From JBBWZH01 sp035544115 (GTDB lineage Bacteria; Actinomycetota; Actinomycetes; Mycobacteriales; CADCTP01): DNA of 64,000 nucleotides. Shown in pieces: positions 27,268 through 37,450 of the stretch. Under the pieces are notes generated by a model that was not told where the DNA came from, searched no databases, and saw nothing but the letters and a program-made list of their open reading frames with translations. The stretch covers positions 3,534,001 through 3,598,000 of the forward strand of contig OY970235.1 of the NCBI GenBank assembly GCA_963714145.1. The letters are read 5' to 3'. The translations under genes and the position numbers were made by a program. Numbering within the stretch: the stretch's first letter is position 1; each line of letters starts with the position of its first letter.

Positions 27268-27913
27268 CGGCTCACCTCCTGACTGTGTGAACAGTCAACC
27301 TGAGAGAGAGCCTTCGCGCACGCGCTTACCGGCATGTCGCTGTCGCGCTGGTCGCCCGACGCCTCGCGGCAACTGCACCGCCATCCAGCCGAACCCGCCA
27401 CAGCGACCCGATCTCACTCCTTCCAGAGCTCACCGCCACGGTCATCCCCACCGTCACACGCCAGTAGGCCCAAACCGACCTCACCGCCGTACCCGCGGCC
27501 TGCCACCCCGATCAAACGGCCCGCCGCGCCGCTCAAGTGGCCCGTCCAGCCTGCCTCCGCACGCACGGCCGCGCCACGCCGCTCAAGTGGCCCGCCCGCC
27601 CTGCCTCCGCACGCACCGCCGCGGCCACGCCGCTCACGCAGGCCGGGGCCCGCCCGGCCAGCACCCGGCCCGCCGCCGTCCGCCCAGCACCCCGGCCGGC
27701 GGCGCCTCCAGCCAGCCCCCGGCCGGCGATGCCTCCAGCCAGCACCCCGGCCGGCGATGCCTCCGGCCAGCACCCCGGCCGGCGGCGGTTCGGCCAGCGC
27801 CCGGCCGGCGATGCCTCCAGCTAGCACCCCGGCCAGCGGCGGTTCGGCCATCGCCCCGGCTGGCGGCGCGCGCGACCTGCCACCAGGGTCCGCGACCGGC
27901 CAGGGAACGCCCG
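27268..27913. repeat. Intergenic region with degenerate ~28-bp minisatellite
   Basis: No convincing gene lies here. From about 27640 to 27865 degenerate units of cagcaccccggccggcgatgc recur, and shorter 'ctcaagtggcccg.ctgcctccgcacgca' units recur at 27530-27640. Frames on both strands are open only because of base composition, with no ribosome-binding site or family resemblance. Confidence 0.6.
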
Positions 27914-27919
27914 TACGCT
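27914..27919 (+). promoter_or_regulatory. -10 hexamer of prolyl oligopeptidase gene (TACGCT), leaderless
   Basis: TACGCT followed by 7 nt and the GTG at 27927 gives leaderless spacing and supports the start. Confidence 0.5.
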
Positions 27920-27926
27920 GGCCGGC

Positions 27927-30032
27927 GTGACCACAGTTGCCGCCCAGACCCGCCCGGCATACCCCCCCGCCGAGCGGCTCGACCTAGTAGAGACCCGGCA
28001 TGGGTACGACATCCCCGACCCCTACCGCTGGCTCGAGGACCCGGCCGACCCGCGGACCGTCGCCTGGTCAGCCGAGCAGGACGCGCTCGTCCGGCCATAC
28101 CTCGACGGACTACCGGGACGCGCCGGCTTCCGGCAGCGGCTCACCGAACTGCTGCGGGTCGGCGCGGTCGGTGCACCGGTGTGGCGGGGCGCGCGGGCTT
28201 TCTTCACCCGCCGCGAACCCGGCCAGGAACACGCCGCGCTGATCGTCCGCGAGCCCGATGGCACCGAACGGACCCTGGTCGATCCGACCAGCCTCGACCC
28301 CACCGGCACGACCACGCTCGACGCCTGGGTACCAAGCATCGAGGGCGATCGGCTGGCCTATCAGCTGTCGATCGGCGGCGACGAGGAATCCCGCATGTTC
28401 GTGCTGGAGGTCGCCTCCGGCGCGCAGGTCGAAGGCCCGATCGACCGATGCCGGTACTCCCCCGTCGCCTGGCTCCCCCGCGGTGACGAGTTCTACTACG
28501 TACGCCGGCTGCCGGCGGACGCGGTGCCGGCCGGCGAGGACCGGTTCCACCGGCGGGTGTACCGGCACCGGATCGGTACCGACCCGACGGCCGATCTCGA
28601 AGTGCACGGCGCCGGCCTGGACCCGACCAACTACTACGGCGTCTCGGTGTCCCGCGACGGCGGCTGGCTCATCGTCAGCGCCGCCGCCGGCACCGCACCC
28701 CGGGACGACGTCTGGATCGCCGACCTCACCTCGGCGGGCGGGGACCGGACACTGCTGCCCGTCCAGCTCGGTGTCGACGCGAAGTGCCACGCCTGGGTGG
28801 CCCGCGACGGCCTTCTCTACCTGCAAACCAATCGGGATGCGCCCAAGGGCCGGCTGTGCCGGGTCGACCCGGCCGATCCCGAGTACGCGAACTGGGTCGA
28901 CGTCGTGCCGGAGACGCCGGACGCCGTGCTGTCGACAGTGACGCTCGTCGCGTCGACCGAAGGGGCGGCCGACGTCGCACTCATCTTCGCCAGCCACAGC
29001 AAGGACGCCTGCGATCAGCTCTCCTGGTGGGATGCCGAGACCGCACGCCAGCTCGGGATGGTCTCTGGCCGGGAGGCCGGCAGCGTCCTCGGACTGACCA
29101 GCCGCCCAGAGGGCGGCCGGGAGTGCTGGATCAACTACACCGACCATCTCACTCCACCGATGGTGCTGCACTGGTCGGCGGACGCACCGGCCACGACCAA
29201 CATCGCGGAGGCGGCGCCCGGTGCGGTGGACCTTCCCGACGTCCGGGTGAGCCGCCTGCACTACGAATCGGCCGACGGCACCGCGGTCCACCTCTTCGTG
29301 ATCGCGCCGGATTCGGCTCCGCAGCAGCCTCGGCCGACCATCCTCTACGGCTACGGCGGCTTCGACCTGTCGGTCACCCCGACCTACACCCCGACGTTGC
29401 TGACCTGGGTGGAGGCCGGCGGGGTATGGGCGGTGGCCAACCTGCGCGGCGGCTCGGAGAACGGTGAGGAGTGGCACCGCGCCGGCATGCGTGCGAGCAA
29501 GCAGAACGTGTTCGACGACTTCGCCGGCGCGGCGGACCATCTGGTCGCCGCCGGCTGGACGACCCCGGCGCAGCTCGGTATCTACGGCGGCTCGAACGGC
29601 GGCCTGCTCGTCGGCGCCACGCTCACCCAGCGCCCGGACCTGATCAGTGCCGTGGTCTGCAGCGCCCCGCTGCTGGACATGGTCCGGTACGAGCTGTTCG
29701 GCCTCGGGCGCACCTGGAGCGACGAATACGGCACCGCCGACGAAGCCGAGGAACTCGGGTGGCTGCTCAGCTACTCCCCATACCACCGGGTACAGGACGG
29801 GGTCGTCTATCCAGCGGTGCTCTTCACGACGTTCGGCTCGGACACCCGGGTCGACCCGATGCACGCCCGCAAGCTGTGCGCCGCGCTGCAGCACGCCACG
29901 GCCGGCACCAGTCCCATCCTGCTGCGCACCGAGCGGGATGTCGGGCACGGCGCCAGGTCGGTCAGCCGCACCGTCGAACTGGCCTCCGACCAACTTGCAT
30001 TCTTCGCTGACCGCCTCGGCCTGACCCGCTAG
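27927..30032 (+). CDS. Prolyl oligopeptidase family serine peptidase (S9A)
   Basis: This 701-residue enzyme cleaves short peptides after proline. An N-terminal region with DPYRWLEDPADP and a beta-propeller precede an alpha/beta-hydrolase domain. Ser556 lies in YGGSNGGLL, Asp639 in FGSDTRVDP and His674 in DVGHGARS, forming the triad. There is no signal peptide, so it is cytoplasmic. Length is standard for bacterial POP. It is followed 39 bp later by the MscS gene on the same strand. Confidence 0.94.
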   Translation: MTTVAAQTRPAYPPAERLDLVETRHGYDIPDPYRWLEDPADPRTVAWSAEQDALVRPYLDGLPGRAGFRQRLTELLRVGAVGAPVWRGARAFFTRREPGQEHAALIVREPDGTERTLVDPTSLDPTGTTTLDAWVPSIEGDRLAYQLSIGGDEESRMFVLEVASGAQVEGPIDRCRYSPVAWLPRGDEFYYVRRLPADAVPAGEDRFHRRVYRHRIGTDPTADLEVHGAGLDPTNYYGVSVSRDGGWLIVSAAAGTAPRDDVWIADLTSAGGDRTLLPVQLGVDAKCHAWVARDGLLYLQTNRDAPKGRLCRVDPADPEYANWVDVVPETPDAVLSTVTLVASTEGAADVALIFASHSKDACDQLSWWDAETARQLGMVSGREAGSVLGLTSRPEGGRECWINYTDHLTPPMVLHWSADAPATTNIAEAAPGAVDLPDVRVSRLHYESADGTAVHLFVIAPDSAPQQPRPTILYGYGGFDLSVTPTYTPTLLTWVEAGGVWAVANLRGGSENGEEWHRAGMRASKQNVFDDFAGAADHLVAAGWTTPAQLGIYGGSNGGLLVGATLTQRPDLISAVVCSAPLLDMVRYELFGLGRTWSDEYGTADEAEELGWLLSYSPYHRVQDGVVYPAVLFTTFGSDTRVDPMHARKLCAALQHATAGTSPILLRTERDVGHGARSVSRTVELASDQLAFFADRLGLTR

Positions 30033-30071
30033 GCGTCCGATGGCCGCTACGACTGTGGGAGCCAACCTGCC

Positions 30072-30962
30072 GTGATCTTCTCGGCACCCGACCAGGCCGC
30101 CACGGGATTCCACGAGTTCTTCAACCGGAACCTCAAGGGCTTCGTCGTCCACCCGTTGCGGATCCTGCTGATCGTCCTGTTGGCGCTGCTCATCAGGGCG
30201 CTGATCGGCCGGGCGATCAGCAGGCTGACCCGATCGAGCTCGGAGAACGACCTGCCGCTGATGCTCCGCCCGCTCGGCGAGCGAGCGGCCGTGCAGAGCT
30301 TTCTCAGCAACGCCGGGTTGATCTCGGAACGTCGCCGGCTGCGAGCCGAGACGATCGGCTCGGTGCTGCGGAGCATCACCTCGCTCATGATCTTCGGGAT
30401 CGCGGCGATGCTCGTGCTCGGCGAGCTCGAGCTCAACCTCGCCCCGGTCATCGCGAGCGCCGGCATCTTCGGGCTCGCTCTCGGCTTCGGCGCGCAGAAC
30501 CTGGTGAAGGACTTCGTCGCCGGGATCTTCATGATCCTGGAGGACCAGTACGGCGTCGGCGACGTGATCGACGTCGGCGAGGTCGCCGGGACCGTGGAGG
30601 GGGTCGGGCTGCGCACGACCCGGATCCGGGATGACCACGGCACGGTCTGGTACGTCCGCAACGGCGAGGTCGTGCGCGTGGGCAACCAGAGCCAGGGTTA
30701 CGCCCAGGTCATCATCGACCTTCCGGTGCCAGCCACGTCCAACCTGACTGACGTGCGCAACGCGATCAAGACGGCGGCCGACTCGCTGTGGCGGGATCGG
30801 GAGTGGTCGACAGTGATCCTCGAGGAACCGCGGATGCTCGGAATCGAGCAACTGAATCCCGACAACGCCGTGCTTCGGCTTACAGTCAAGACCCGACCAC
30901 TGCAGCAGTGGCGCGTGGGCCGCGAACTGCGTGAACGGATCAAGAACCAACTGGACGTCTGA
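30072..30962 (+). CDS. Small-conductance mechanosensitive channel (MscS family)
   Basis: This 296-residue membrane protein has helices near residues 28-45, 105-123 and 128-150. The pore-lining signature AGIFGLALGFGAQNLVKDF is followed by the beta-domain start EDQYGVGDVID. MscS channels open under membrane tension to release osmolytes. GTG 30072 is the only reasonable start. The downstream gene has its own LexA-type promoter. Confidence 0.93.
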   Translation: MIFSAPDQAATGFHEFFNRNLKGFVVHPLRILLIVLLALLIRALIGRAISRLTRSSSENDLPLMLRPLGERAAVQSFLSNAGLISERRRLRAETIGSVLRSITSLMIFGIAAMLVLGELELNLAPVIASAGIFGLALGFGAQNLVKDFVAGIFMILEDQYGVGDVIDVGEVAGTVEGVGLRTTRIRDDHGTVWYVRNGEVVRVGNQSQGYAQVIIDLPVPATSNLTDVRNAIKTAADSLWRDREWSTVILEEPRMLGIEQLNPDNAVLRLTVKTRPLQQWRVGRELRERIKNQLDV

Positions 30963-31019
30963 GACCACACCTCTCGACAACGCCGCACTTCCGGCCCAAT
31001 CAGGCAACTCAACCCCCAC

Positions 31020-31073
31020 TTGCCGTTCCACCCCACCGCGTCGTACCGTCACCGTACTCGAACATATGTTCGA
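31020..31073 (+). promoter_or_regulatory. Sigma-70-like promoter with perfect LexA (SOS) box
   Basis: TTGCCG (31020-31025), an 18-bp spacer and TACCGT (31044-31049) form a housekeeping promoter. TCGAACATATGTTCGA at 31058-31073 is a perfect 16-bp palindrome identical to the Gram-positive LexA box consensus and would cover the transcription start. An ATG lies inside the box (31066), so the real start codon is expected downstream. Confidence 0.8.
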
Positions 31074-31089
31074 AGACAAGGTGATGATC

Positions 31090-31770
31090 ATGGGGACGAT
31101 GGTGACGTTGGGCGGTTCGACGTCAGCTGGAACGGGCTATCTGAGCGAGCCTGCTCTGCCTGGTCCAGGCGTGTTGGTAGTGCACGATGATTTCGGGGCA
31201 CAGCCGCACATCCAGGACTTGTGCGACGCGCTGGCGGCGGCGGGCTTCACCGCGCTGGGGCCGGATCTGTTCGGCGGCCGGCTGGCCACCGACCCGGCCG
31301 ACGCCGAACAACTGGTGGCCGGGTTGGACCTGACCCGGTCGCGGGGGATGCTCACCACCGCCGCCCGACAATTGCGTGCGCATCCGAGTGTGCGGCCGGA
31401 ACGGATCGGCGCGATCGGCTTCGCGGTGGGTGGCTGGCTCGCCCTAGCGACGGCGATCTCGGGTGTGCTCGACGCGGTGGTCGCCTACTACGCGGCGCTC
31501 GGGGCGGACGATCGCGCTCCGATCCGCTGCCCGGTCCTGCTGCACCTGGCCGAGGTCGACCGGTGGGACCCGCCCGACCTGCCGACGTCGTTCGTTGCGG
31601 AGTTGCGGGCTGCTGGCGGGCTGGTCGACACGCATACCTGGGCCGACACGAGGCGCGGCTTCGCCAACGCCGACACCAGGGCGTACGCGCCCGACCAGGC
31701 CGCCGGCGCGTGGGCTGAGACGGTCGAGTTCCTCGGCCGGCAACTGCGTGGTCCGACCGGCCCGCGTTGA
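31090..31770 (+). CDS. Dienelactone-hydrolase-fold protein lacking catalytic residues
   Basis: This 226-residue protein has the DLH alpha/beta-hydrolase layout: GVLVVHDDFGAQPHIQDLCDALAAAGF, LFGGRLA, then GAIGFAVGGW where DLH enzymes have G-x-C/S-x-G-G. The nucleophile position is Ala, and the usual HGF near the C-terminus is RRGF, so the His is also gone. The Asp near EVDRWD may remain. It is probably a pseudoenzyme or binding protein. Start ATG 31090 is chosen because AAGGTG lies 6 nt upstream and the earlier ATG (31066) is inside the LexA box. SOS regulation is inferred from that box. Confidence 0.75.
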   Translation: MGTMVTLGGSTSAGTGYLSEPALPGPGVLVVHDDFGAQPHIQDLCDALAAAGFTALGPDLFGGRLATDPADAEQLVAGLDLTRSRGMLTTAARQLRAHPSVRPERIGAIGFAVGGWLALATAISGVLDAVVAYYAALGADDRAPIRCPVLLHLAEVDRWDPPDLPTSFVAELRAAGGLVDTHTWADTRRGFANADTRAYAPDQAAGAWAETVEFLGRQLRGPTGPR

Positions 31771-31866
31771 TCTCGGCGGCCGCCCGGTAGCCCGCCAGCT
31801 TGGTCCTGGCGGCGCCAGCCGATGTGAAACACCGACCGGCCGCAGCGGCCAGGAGGGATGGTGCGG

Positions 31867-31872
31867 CAGGAT
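31867..31872 (+). promoter_or_regulatory. -10 hexamer of truncated haemoglobin gene (CAGGAT)
   Basis: CAGGAT ends 6 nt before the GTG at 31879, close to leaderless spacing, and no Shine-Dalgarno sequence is seen. Confidence 0.35.
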
Positions 31873-31878
31873 TGACGG

Positions 31879-32271
31879 GTGACCGACGCACAGCCGGAGC
31901 CGACGTTCTACGACCTGATTGGTGGCGAGGAGACGTTCCACCGTCTCGTCGCCCGCTTCTACGCGGGCGTCGCGGCCGATCCGGTGCTGCTTCCGCTCTA
32001 CCCGGAGGCCGACCTCCGCGGCGCCGAGGAGCGGCTGCGGCTGTTCCTGATTCAGTACTGGGGCGGCCCGCGAACCTACTCGGAGCGGCGCGGGCATCCC
32101 CGGCTGCGGATGCGGCACGCCGGCTTCGTCATCGGCGAACGGGAGCGGCTCGCCTGGCTGGCCCAGATGCGTGCCGCGCTGGACTCGTTGGGGTTACCGG
32201 CCGAGCATGCCGAGACCTTGTGGCGCTACCTGGAGATGGCTGCCTTCAGCCTGCAGAACAGTGGGGACTGA
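31879..32271 (+). CDS. glbO: Group II truncated haemoglobin (GlbO-like)
   Basis: This 130-residue 2/2 globin contains TFYDLIGGEETF, ARFYAGV, LLPLYPE with Tyr41 at CD1, proximal His80 in RMRHAGF and the group-II Trp93 at G8 in RLAWLAQM. Mycobacterial HbO binds O2 and reacts with peroxide and NO. It lies between the DLH-like and alpha-glucosidase genes on the same strand, but its own -10-like signal suggests independent expression. Confidence 0.93.
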   Translation: MTDAQPEPTFYDLIGGEETFHRLVARFYAGVAADPVLLPLYPEADLRGAEERLRLFLIQYWGGPRTYSERRGHPRLRMRHAGFVIGERERLAWLAQMRAALDSLGLPAEHAETLWRYLEMAAFSLQNSGD

Positions 32272-32350
32272 TCCGCGACCGGATAGTCTCCACCGGGCAC
32301 CGGAGCCAGCTATGGAGCCTGCTATCCAGGGCGTGACCGCGAGGAGAACC

Positions 32351-33970
32351 GTGCACCGCTCACCCGAGAGCCGCGTTGCGGCCCCCAGGTCTGCAGCGTC
32401 CGAGTCTGACGACTGGTGGCGGTCCGCGGTCTTCTATCAGATCTACATCCGGAGCTTCCTGGACAGCGACGGGGATGGCGTCGGCGACCTCGGCGGCATC
32501 CGGGATCGGCTCGGCTACCTCGCCTTGCTTGGCGTGGACGGGCTGTGGATCACGCCGTTCTACCCGTCCCCGATGGCCGATCACGGCTATGACGTCGCGG
32601 ACCCGCGTGGGGTCGACCCGCTCTTCGGCGACCTCGCGACGTTCGACGCCCTGATCCGTGAGGCGCATGAGCAGGGCCTGCGGATCACCGTCGACCTGGT
32701 CCCGAACCACACCTCCGACCAGCACGCCTGGTTCCGGGAGGCACTGCAGAGTGCGCCTGGCAGCCCGGCCCGGCAGCGGTACTACTTCCGTGACGGACGG
32801 GGGACGGAAGGTAGCGAGCCACCGAACAACTGGCAGTCCACGTTCGGCGGGCCGGCCTGGACGCGGGTAGCCGATGGTCAGTGGTACCTGCACCTGTTCG
32901 CGCCTGAGCAGCCGGATCTCAACTGGGCCAACCCCGAGGTCGTCACGGACTTCGAGCGCACGATGCGGTTCTGGCTGGACCGCGGCGTCGACGGCTTCCG
33001 GCTCGACGTGGCGCATGGCCTGGCCAAATCAGCCGACCTTCCGGATATGCCGGATCCGGAGGATGCCGGCGGCGTCATGGACGAGGTCGAGGAGCGCGAC
33101 CCGCGCTTCGACCAGGACGACGTGCATGAACTGCACCGGATGATCCGGCGGGTGCTGGACAGTTATCCCGGCCGGGTCGCCGTGGGCGAGGTCTGGGTCA
33201 GCGATGACGAGCGACTGGCTCGCTACGTCCGACCCGACGAACTACACCTCGCCTTCAACTTCAGACTGCTGGAGGCCGGCTGGGACGCCTCGCAACTGCG
33301 GTCCGCCATCGACGACTCGCTCGCCGCCATGCACTCGGTCGGCGCACCGACAACCTGGGTGCTGGCCAACCACGACCGGCCGCGCCATGTCACCCGCTAC
33401 GGTGACGGCGAACTCGGCCGGCTGCGGGCCCGAGCGGCGGCCCTGGTCCAGTTCGCGCTGCCCGGCGTGGCGTTCGTCTACAACGGCGACGAGCTGGGGC
33501 TACCGAATGTGGATCTACCCGACGACGCGCTGCAGGACCCGGTCTGGGAGCGGAGCGGGCACACCGACCGGGGTCGGGACGGCGAACGGGTGCCGCTGCC
33601 GTGGAGCGGGGAGAAGGCGCCGTACGACTTCACCAGCGGCTCACGGACGTGGCTCCCGATGCCGGACAGCTGGGCGGATCTGACCGTCGAGGCCGAGCTG
33701 GAGAATCCTGACTCGATGCTGTCCCTGTACCGCAGGGTGCTGGACCTACGGTCGAAGTACGCCAACCCGCCAAAGGACACGCTGGAGTGGTACGGCGCCC
33801 CGGAGGGATGCCTTGCCTTCCGCCGCGGCAACGGGTTGATCTGCGCACTGAACGCGTCTGCTACCGACGTGCCGCTTCCACCCGGCGAGGTCCTGCTCGC
33901 CAGCGGCCGGCTCAGCGGCACCGACGAGGCGAGGATGCTGCCCCCGGACACCGCGGTCTGGCTGGCCTGA
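32351..33970 (+). CDS. GH13 alpha-glucosidase
   Basis: This 539-residue family GH13 enzyme of the oligo-1,6-/alpha-glucosidase subfamily hydrolyses terminal alpha-glucosidic bonds. Seen are VFYQIYIRSFLDSDGDGVGD, DLVPNHTSDQH, the nucleophile Asp in GFRLDVAHG near residue 217, the acid Glu in AVGEVWVSDD near 279, and VLANHDRPRH. There is no signal peptide, so it is cytoplasmic. GTG 32351 is preceded by GAGGAG at 5 nt spacing; upstream codons have no homology. Confidence 0.94.
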   Translation: MHRSPESRVAAPRSAASESDDWWRSAVFYQIYIRSFLDSDGDGVGDLGGIRDRLGYLALLGVDGLWITPFYPSPMADHGYDVADPRGVDPLFGDLATFDALIREAHEQGLRITVDLVPNHTSDQHAWFREALQSAPGSPARQRYYFRDGRGTEGSEPPNNWQSTFGGPAWTRVADGQWYLHLFAPEQPDLNWANPEVVTDFERTMRFWLDRGVDGFRLDVAHGLAKSADLPDMPDPEDAGGVMDEVEERDPRFDQDDVHELHRMIRRVLDSYPGRVAVGEVWVSDDERLARYVRPDELHLAFNFRLLEAGWDASQLRSAIDDSLAAMHSVGAPTTWVLANHDRPRHVTRYGDGELGRLRARAAALVQFALPGVAFVYNGDELGLPNVDLPDDALQDPVWERSGHTDRGRDGERVPLPWSGEKAPYDFTSGSRTWLPMPDSWADLTVEAELENPDSMLSLYRRVLDLRSKYANPPKDTLEWYGAPEGCLAFRRGNGLICALNASATDVPLPPGEVLLASGRLSGTDEARMLPPDTAVWLA

Positions 33971-33983
33971 GCCGCCGGCCGAC

Positions 33984-34649
33984 CTACCGCGGCCGGACCT
34001 GCAGTCCTCGGGAGAGCTGGTGGTAGGCCGACCCGTACGGCGCCGCCAGCCGCACCCAGCTGCCCTGGACCGAGACAGCGACAGTGCGGTCAGCGCCACC
34101 CGGTGAGATGTCCCCGAGGAAGCCCATCCGCCAGGCCGCCGAGAGCACCCGGAGTGGGAGCACGACGGTTCGGTCCGTACCACTCACGGTGAGCGCCTCG
34201 TGGTCCAGTAGCGACTCGCTGAGGCCGGCACTCCCCTGCCCGCCGATGGCCTTCAGCGTCGCCGCCCCGGCCCGGACCAGGCGGGCAACGACCACGACCG
34301 GCACCCGGTCCAGGTGCTGCCAGCCGGCCACCGGCGGGAGCTGACCGCGCCAGGCGGCGTCCTGTCGCGCTGGCAGCGCGATCGACCGATCCGCGCCGGC
34401 CGCCTCCACCGCGGCCAGCAATGCGGCCGCGCCGACCGTCGCGTCCGCCGGCGCCTCCTCGATCCGCGCCGATCTGCTGACCAGTACCCCGAACGGCAGC
34501 CAGGCGTAGACAGTGGTCGCGCTCCCCCCGGCGCCGGCACGCAACCGCACCAGGGCCGCCGGATCCAGCCGGGCCATCCGGCCGAGGAACGCCGCCAGGT
34601 CACCCGCGTCGGCCGGCCCGACGAACCGGAGCGAGTCGCTTGCCGCCAC
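33984..34649 (-). CDS. Conserved-looking hypothetical protein
   Basis: This 221-residue protein from GTG 34649 was not recognised. It is predicted soluble and mixed alpha/beta, with VYAWLPFGVLVSR, PVVVVARLVRAG and TVVLPLRVLSAAWRMGFLGD as its most hydrophobic stretches; there is no signal peptide. Codon use is normal for the window, which supports a real gene. It converges with the alpha-glucosidase gene (13 bp between stops) and lies downstream of ettA, separated by a strong terminator. Confidence 0.68.
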   Translation of the reverse strand: MAASDSLRFVGPADAGDLAAFLGRMARLDPAALVRLRAGAGGSATTVYAWLPFGVLVSRSARIEEAPADATVGAAALLAAVEAAGADRSIALPARQDAAWRGQLPPVAGWQHLDRVPVVVVARLVRAGAATLKAIGGQGSAGLSESLLDHEALTVSGTDRTVVLPLRVLSAAWRMGFLGDISPGGADRTVAVSVQGSWVRLAAPYGSAYHQLSRGLQVRPR

Positions 34650-34792
34650 GCCTACCGCCGGCCGACCCGCTGCCGGCCAGCGAGGTCGGGGCTGGCATCG
34701 CCGGCAGCCGAACCGCCATCGCTGCCGTCCATCCCGGCTCCACTTCCCGACCCAGCTTGTGCCTGGTTCACCCTGCTATGACCGCCACGGCC

Positions 34793-34824
34793 GGGCCGGT
34801 GACCGGGTGCCCGGTCACCGGCCC
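34793..34824 (-). terminator. ettA transcription terminator, perfect 15-bp hairpin
   Basis: GGGCCGGTGACCGGG pairs perfectly with CCCGGTCACCGGCCC around a 2-nt spacer, starting 10 bp after the ettA stop. It is the strongest hairpin noticed in the window. Confidence 0.75.
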
Positions 34825-34833
34825 GCCGCGAGT

Positions 34834-36516
<1,683 letters not shown>

Positions 36517-36619
36517 TACTGTCCGTGGCCTCCGCTGTCGATGTCCTTCCAGTGTGTCAGCCAGCGGGAGCAGGTCGGTAATCCGCGTCGGGCACCGGCC
36601 GGACAGCAGGGCGCGGTGT

Positions 36620-37198
36620 TCACCCCACGGCTGCCACCAGCCCGCCGGCCGGCCGGGCTCCGTCGATCACCGGATCGTCGACACCGAGCAGCTCGTCGCC
36701 CGGCTCGCCCGGCGGGTCGCCGGCGGACAGCGCCGTCACCGCGTCGGCCAGACGAGGCAGGTACCCGTCACCCGGCTCGGCCGGCATCTCCGGGACCCCG
36801 TGCTCGTCGGTGTGGCTGTACGTCGCCGGTACGCCCGAACGGGCAGCCCGCTTGAATGTCGCCGTCCCGCGGGCGAGATCCGGGCCGACGCTCATCGCCT
36901 CCACTTCGTAGGACGACCGGAGCTGCCCGTCCCGCTCGTACTGGCGGGTGAAGAGCCGCCCATGCACGATCACCGGGTCGCCCTTGCGCAGCGAGGCGGC
37001 CACGTTGAGCCCGAACGTGCGCCAGCAGGTAACGCCGAGGTAGACCGACGCCCCGTCGACCCAGCCATCGGTCTCGCGGTCGTACCGGCGGGCGGTCGAC
37101 GCGATCCTGAAGTTGGTGACCTCGAAGCCCTTCTCGGTGGTGCGCGTCAGCGGGTCGTCGACGAGGTTCCCGATGACCGTGACAGTCGTGTCGTACAT
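36620..37198 (-). CDS. ssb: Single-stranded DNA-binding protein paralogue (SsbB-like)
   Basis: This 192-residue OB-fold SSB has TTVTVIGNLVDDPLTRTT at residues 4-21, VYLGVTCWRTFGLNVAASLRKGDPVIVHGRL at 52-82 and SYEVEAMSVGPDL at about 95-107. The C-terminus (GLVAAVG) lacks the acidic DDDxPF tip by which primary SSBs recruit partners. It therefore resembles the secondary SsbB of Streptomyces, linked there to chromosome segregation in sporulating hyphae. The start ATG follows GAAGGGC. Two DnaA-box-like sites lie upstream. Confidence 0.88.
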   Translation of the reverse strand: MYDTTVTVIGNLVDDPLTRTTEKGFEVTNFRIASTARRYDRETDGWVDGASVYLGVTCWRTFGLNVAASLRKGDPVIVHGRLFTRQYERDGQLRSSYEVEAMSVGPDLARGTATFKRAARSGVPATYSHTDEHGVPEMPAEPGDGYLPRLADAVTALSAGDPPGEPGDELLGVDDPVIDGARPAGGLVAAVG

Positions 37199-37312
37199 GG
37201 CAGAGCCCTTCCGCTCGGCGGCGATGCCGCGTTGTTCCGGCTGCCGGCGACCCGCCGGCGGAGCTCCACGTTGCCCGTTGCGGGTGCCGCGACGAAAGAC
37301 CGAACCGCGTTC

Positions 37313-37340
37313 TGTGGATAACGAATTTGCCTGTGGATAG
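37313..37340 (-). promoter_or_regulatory. Two DnaA-box-like sites upstream of ssb
   Basis: On the minus strand TTATCCACA (37313-37321) is a perfect DnaA box, and CTATCCACA (37332-37340) is one base off, in the same orientation and 19 bp apart. They lie 115-142 bp upstream of the ssb start. Confidence 0.5.
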
Positions 37341-37450
37341 CGGTTCGACAACCGGCCGCCGATGGTCCCTAATGAAGCGGTCCCGGCCGCTCGACCGTCC
37401 ACTTGGGACAGTTGAGCGACCGGGACCGATCGACCGACCACACCGGAGGT

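Noticed and set aside
27334..27930. Possible Pro/Ala-rich protein upstream of prolyl oligopeptidase
   Set aside because: The composition comes from a minisatellite. There is no ribosome-binding site, and the frame runs into the leaderless start of the next gene.
31066..31089. ATG 31066 as start of the DLH-like gene
   Set aside because: It lies inside the LexA palindrome and would be at or before the transcription start region. ATG 31090 has a better-placed AAGGTG.
28110..31091. 993-codon minus-strand frame opposite prolyl oligopeptidase and MscS
   Set aside because: It is an antisense shadow; the plus-strand genes carry complete catalytic motifs.
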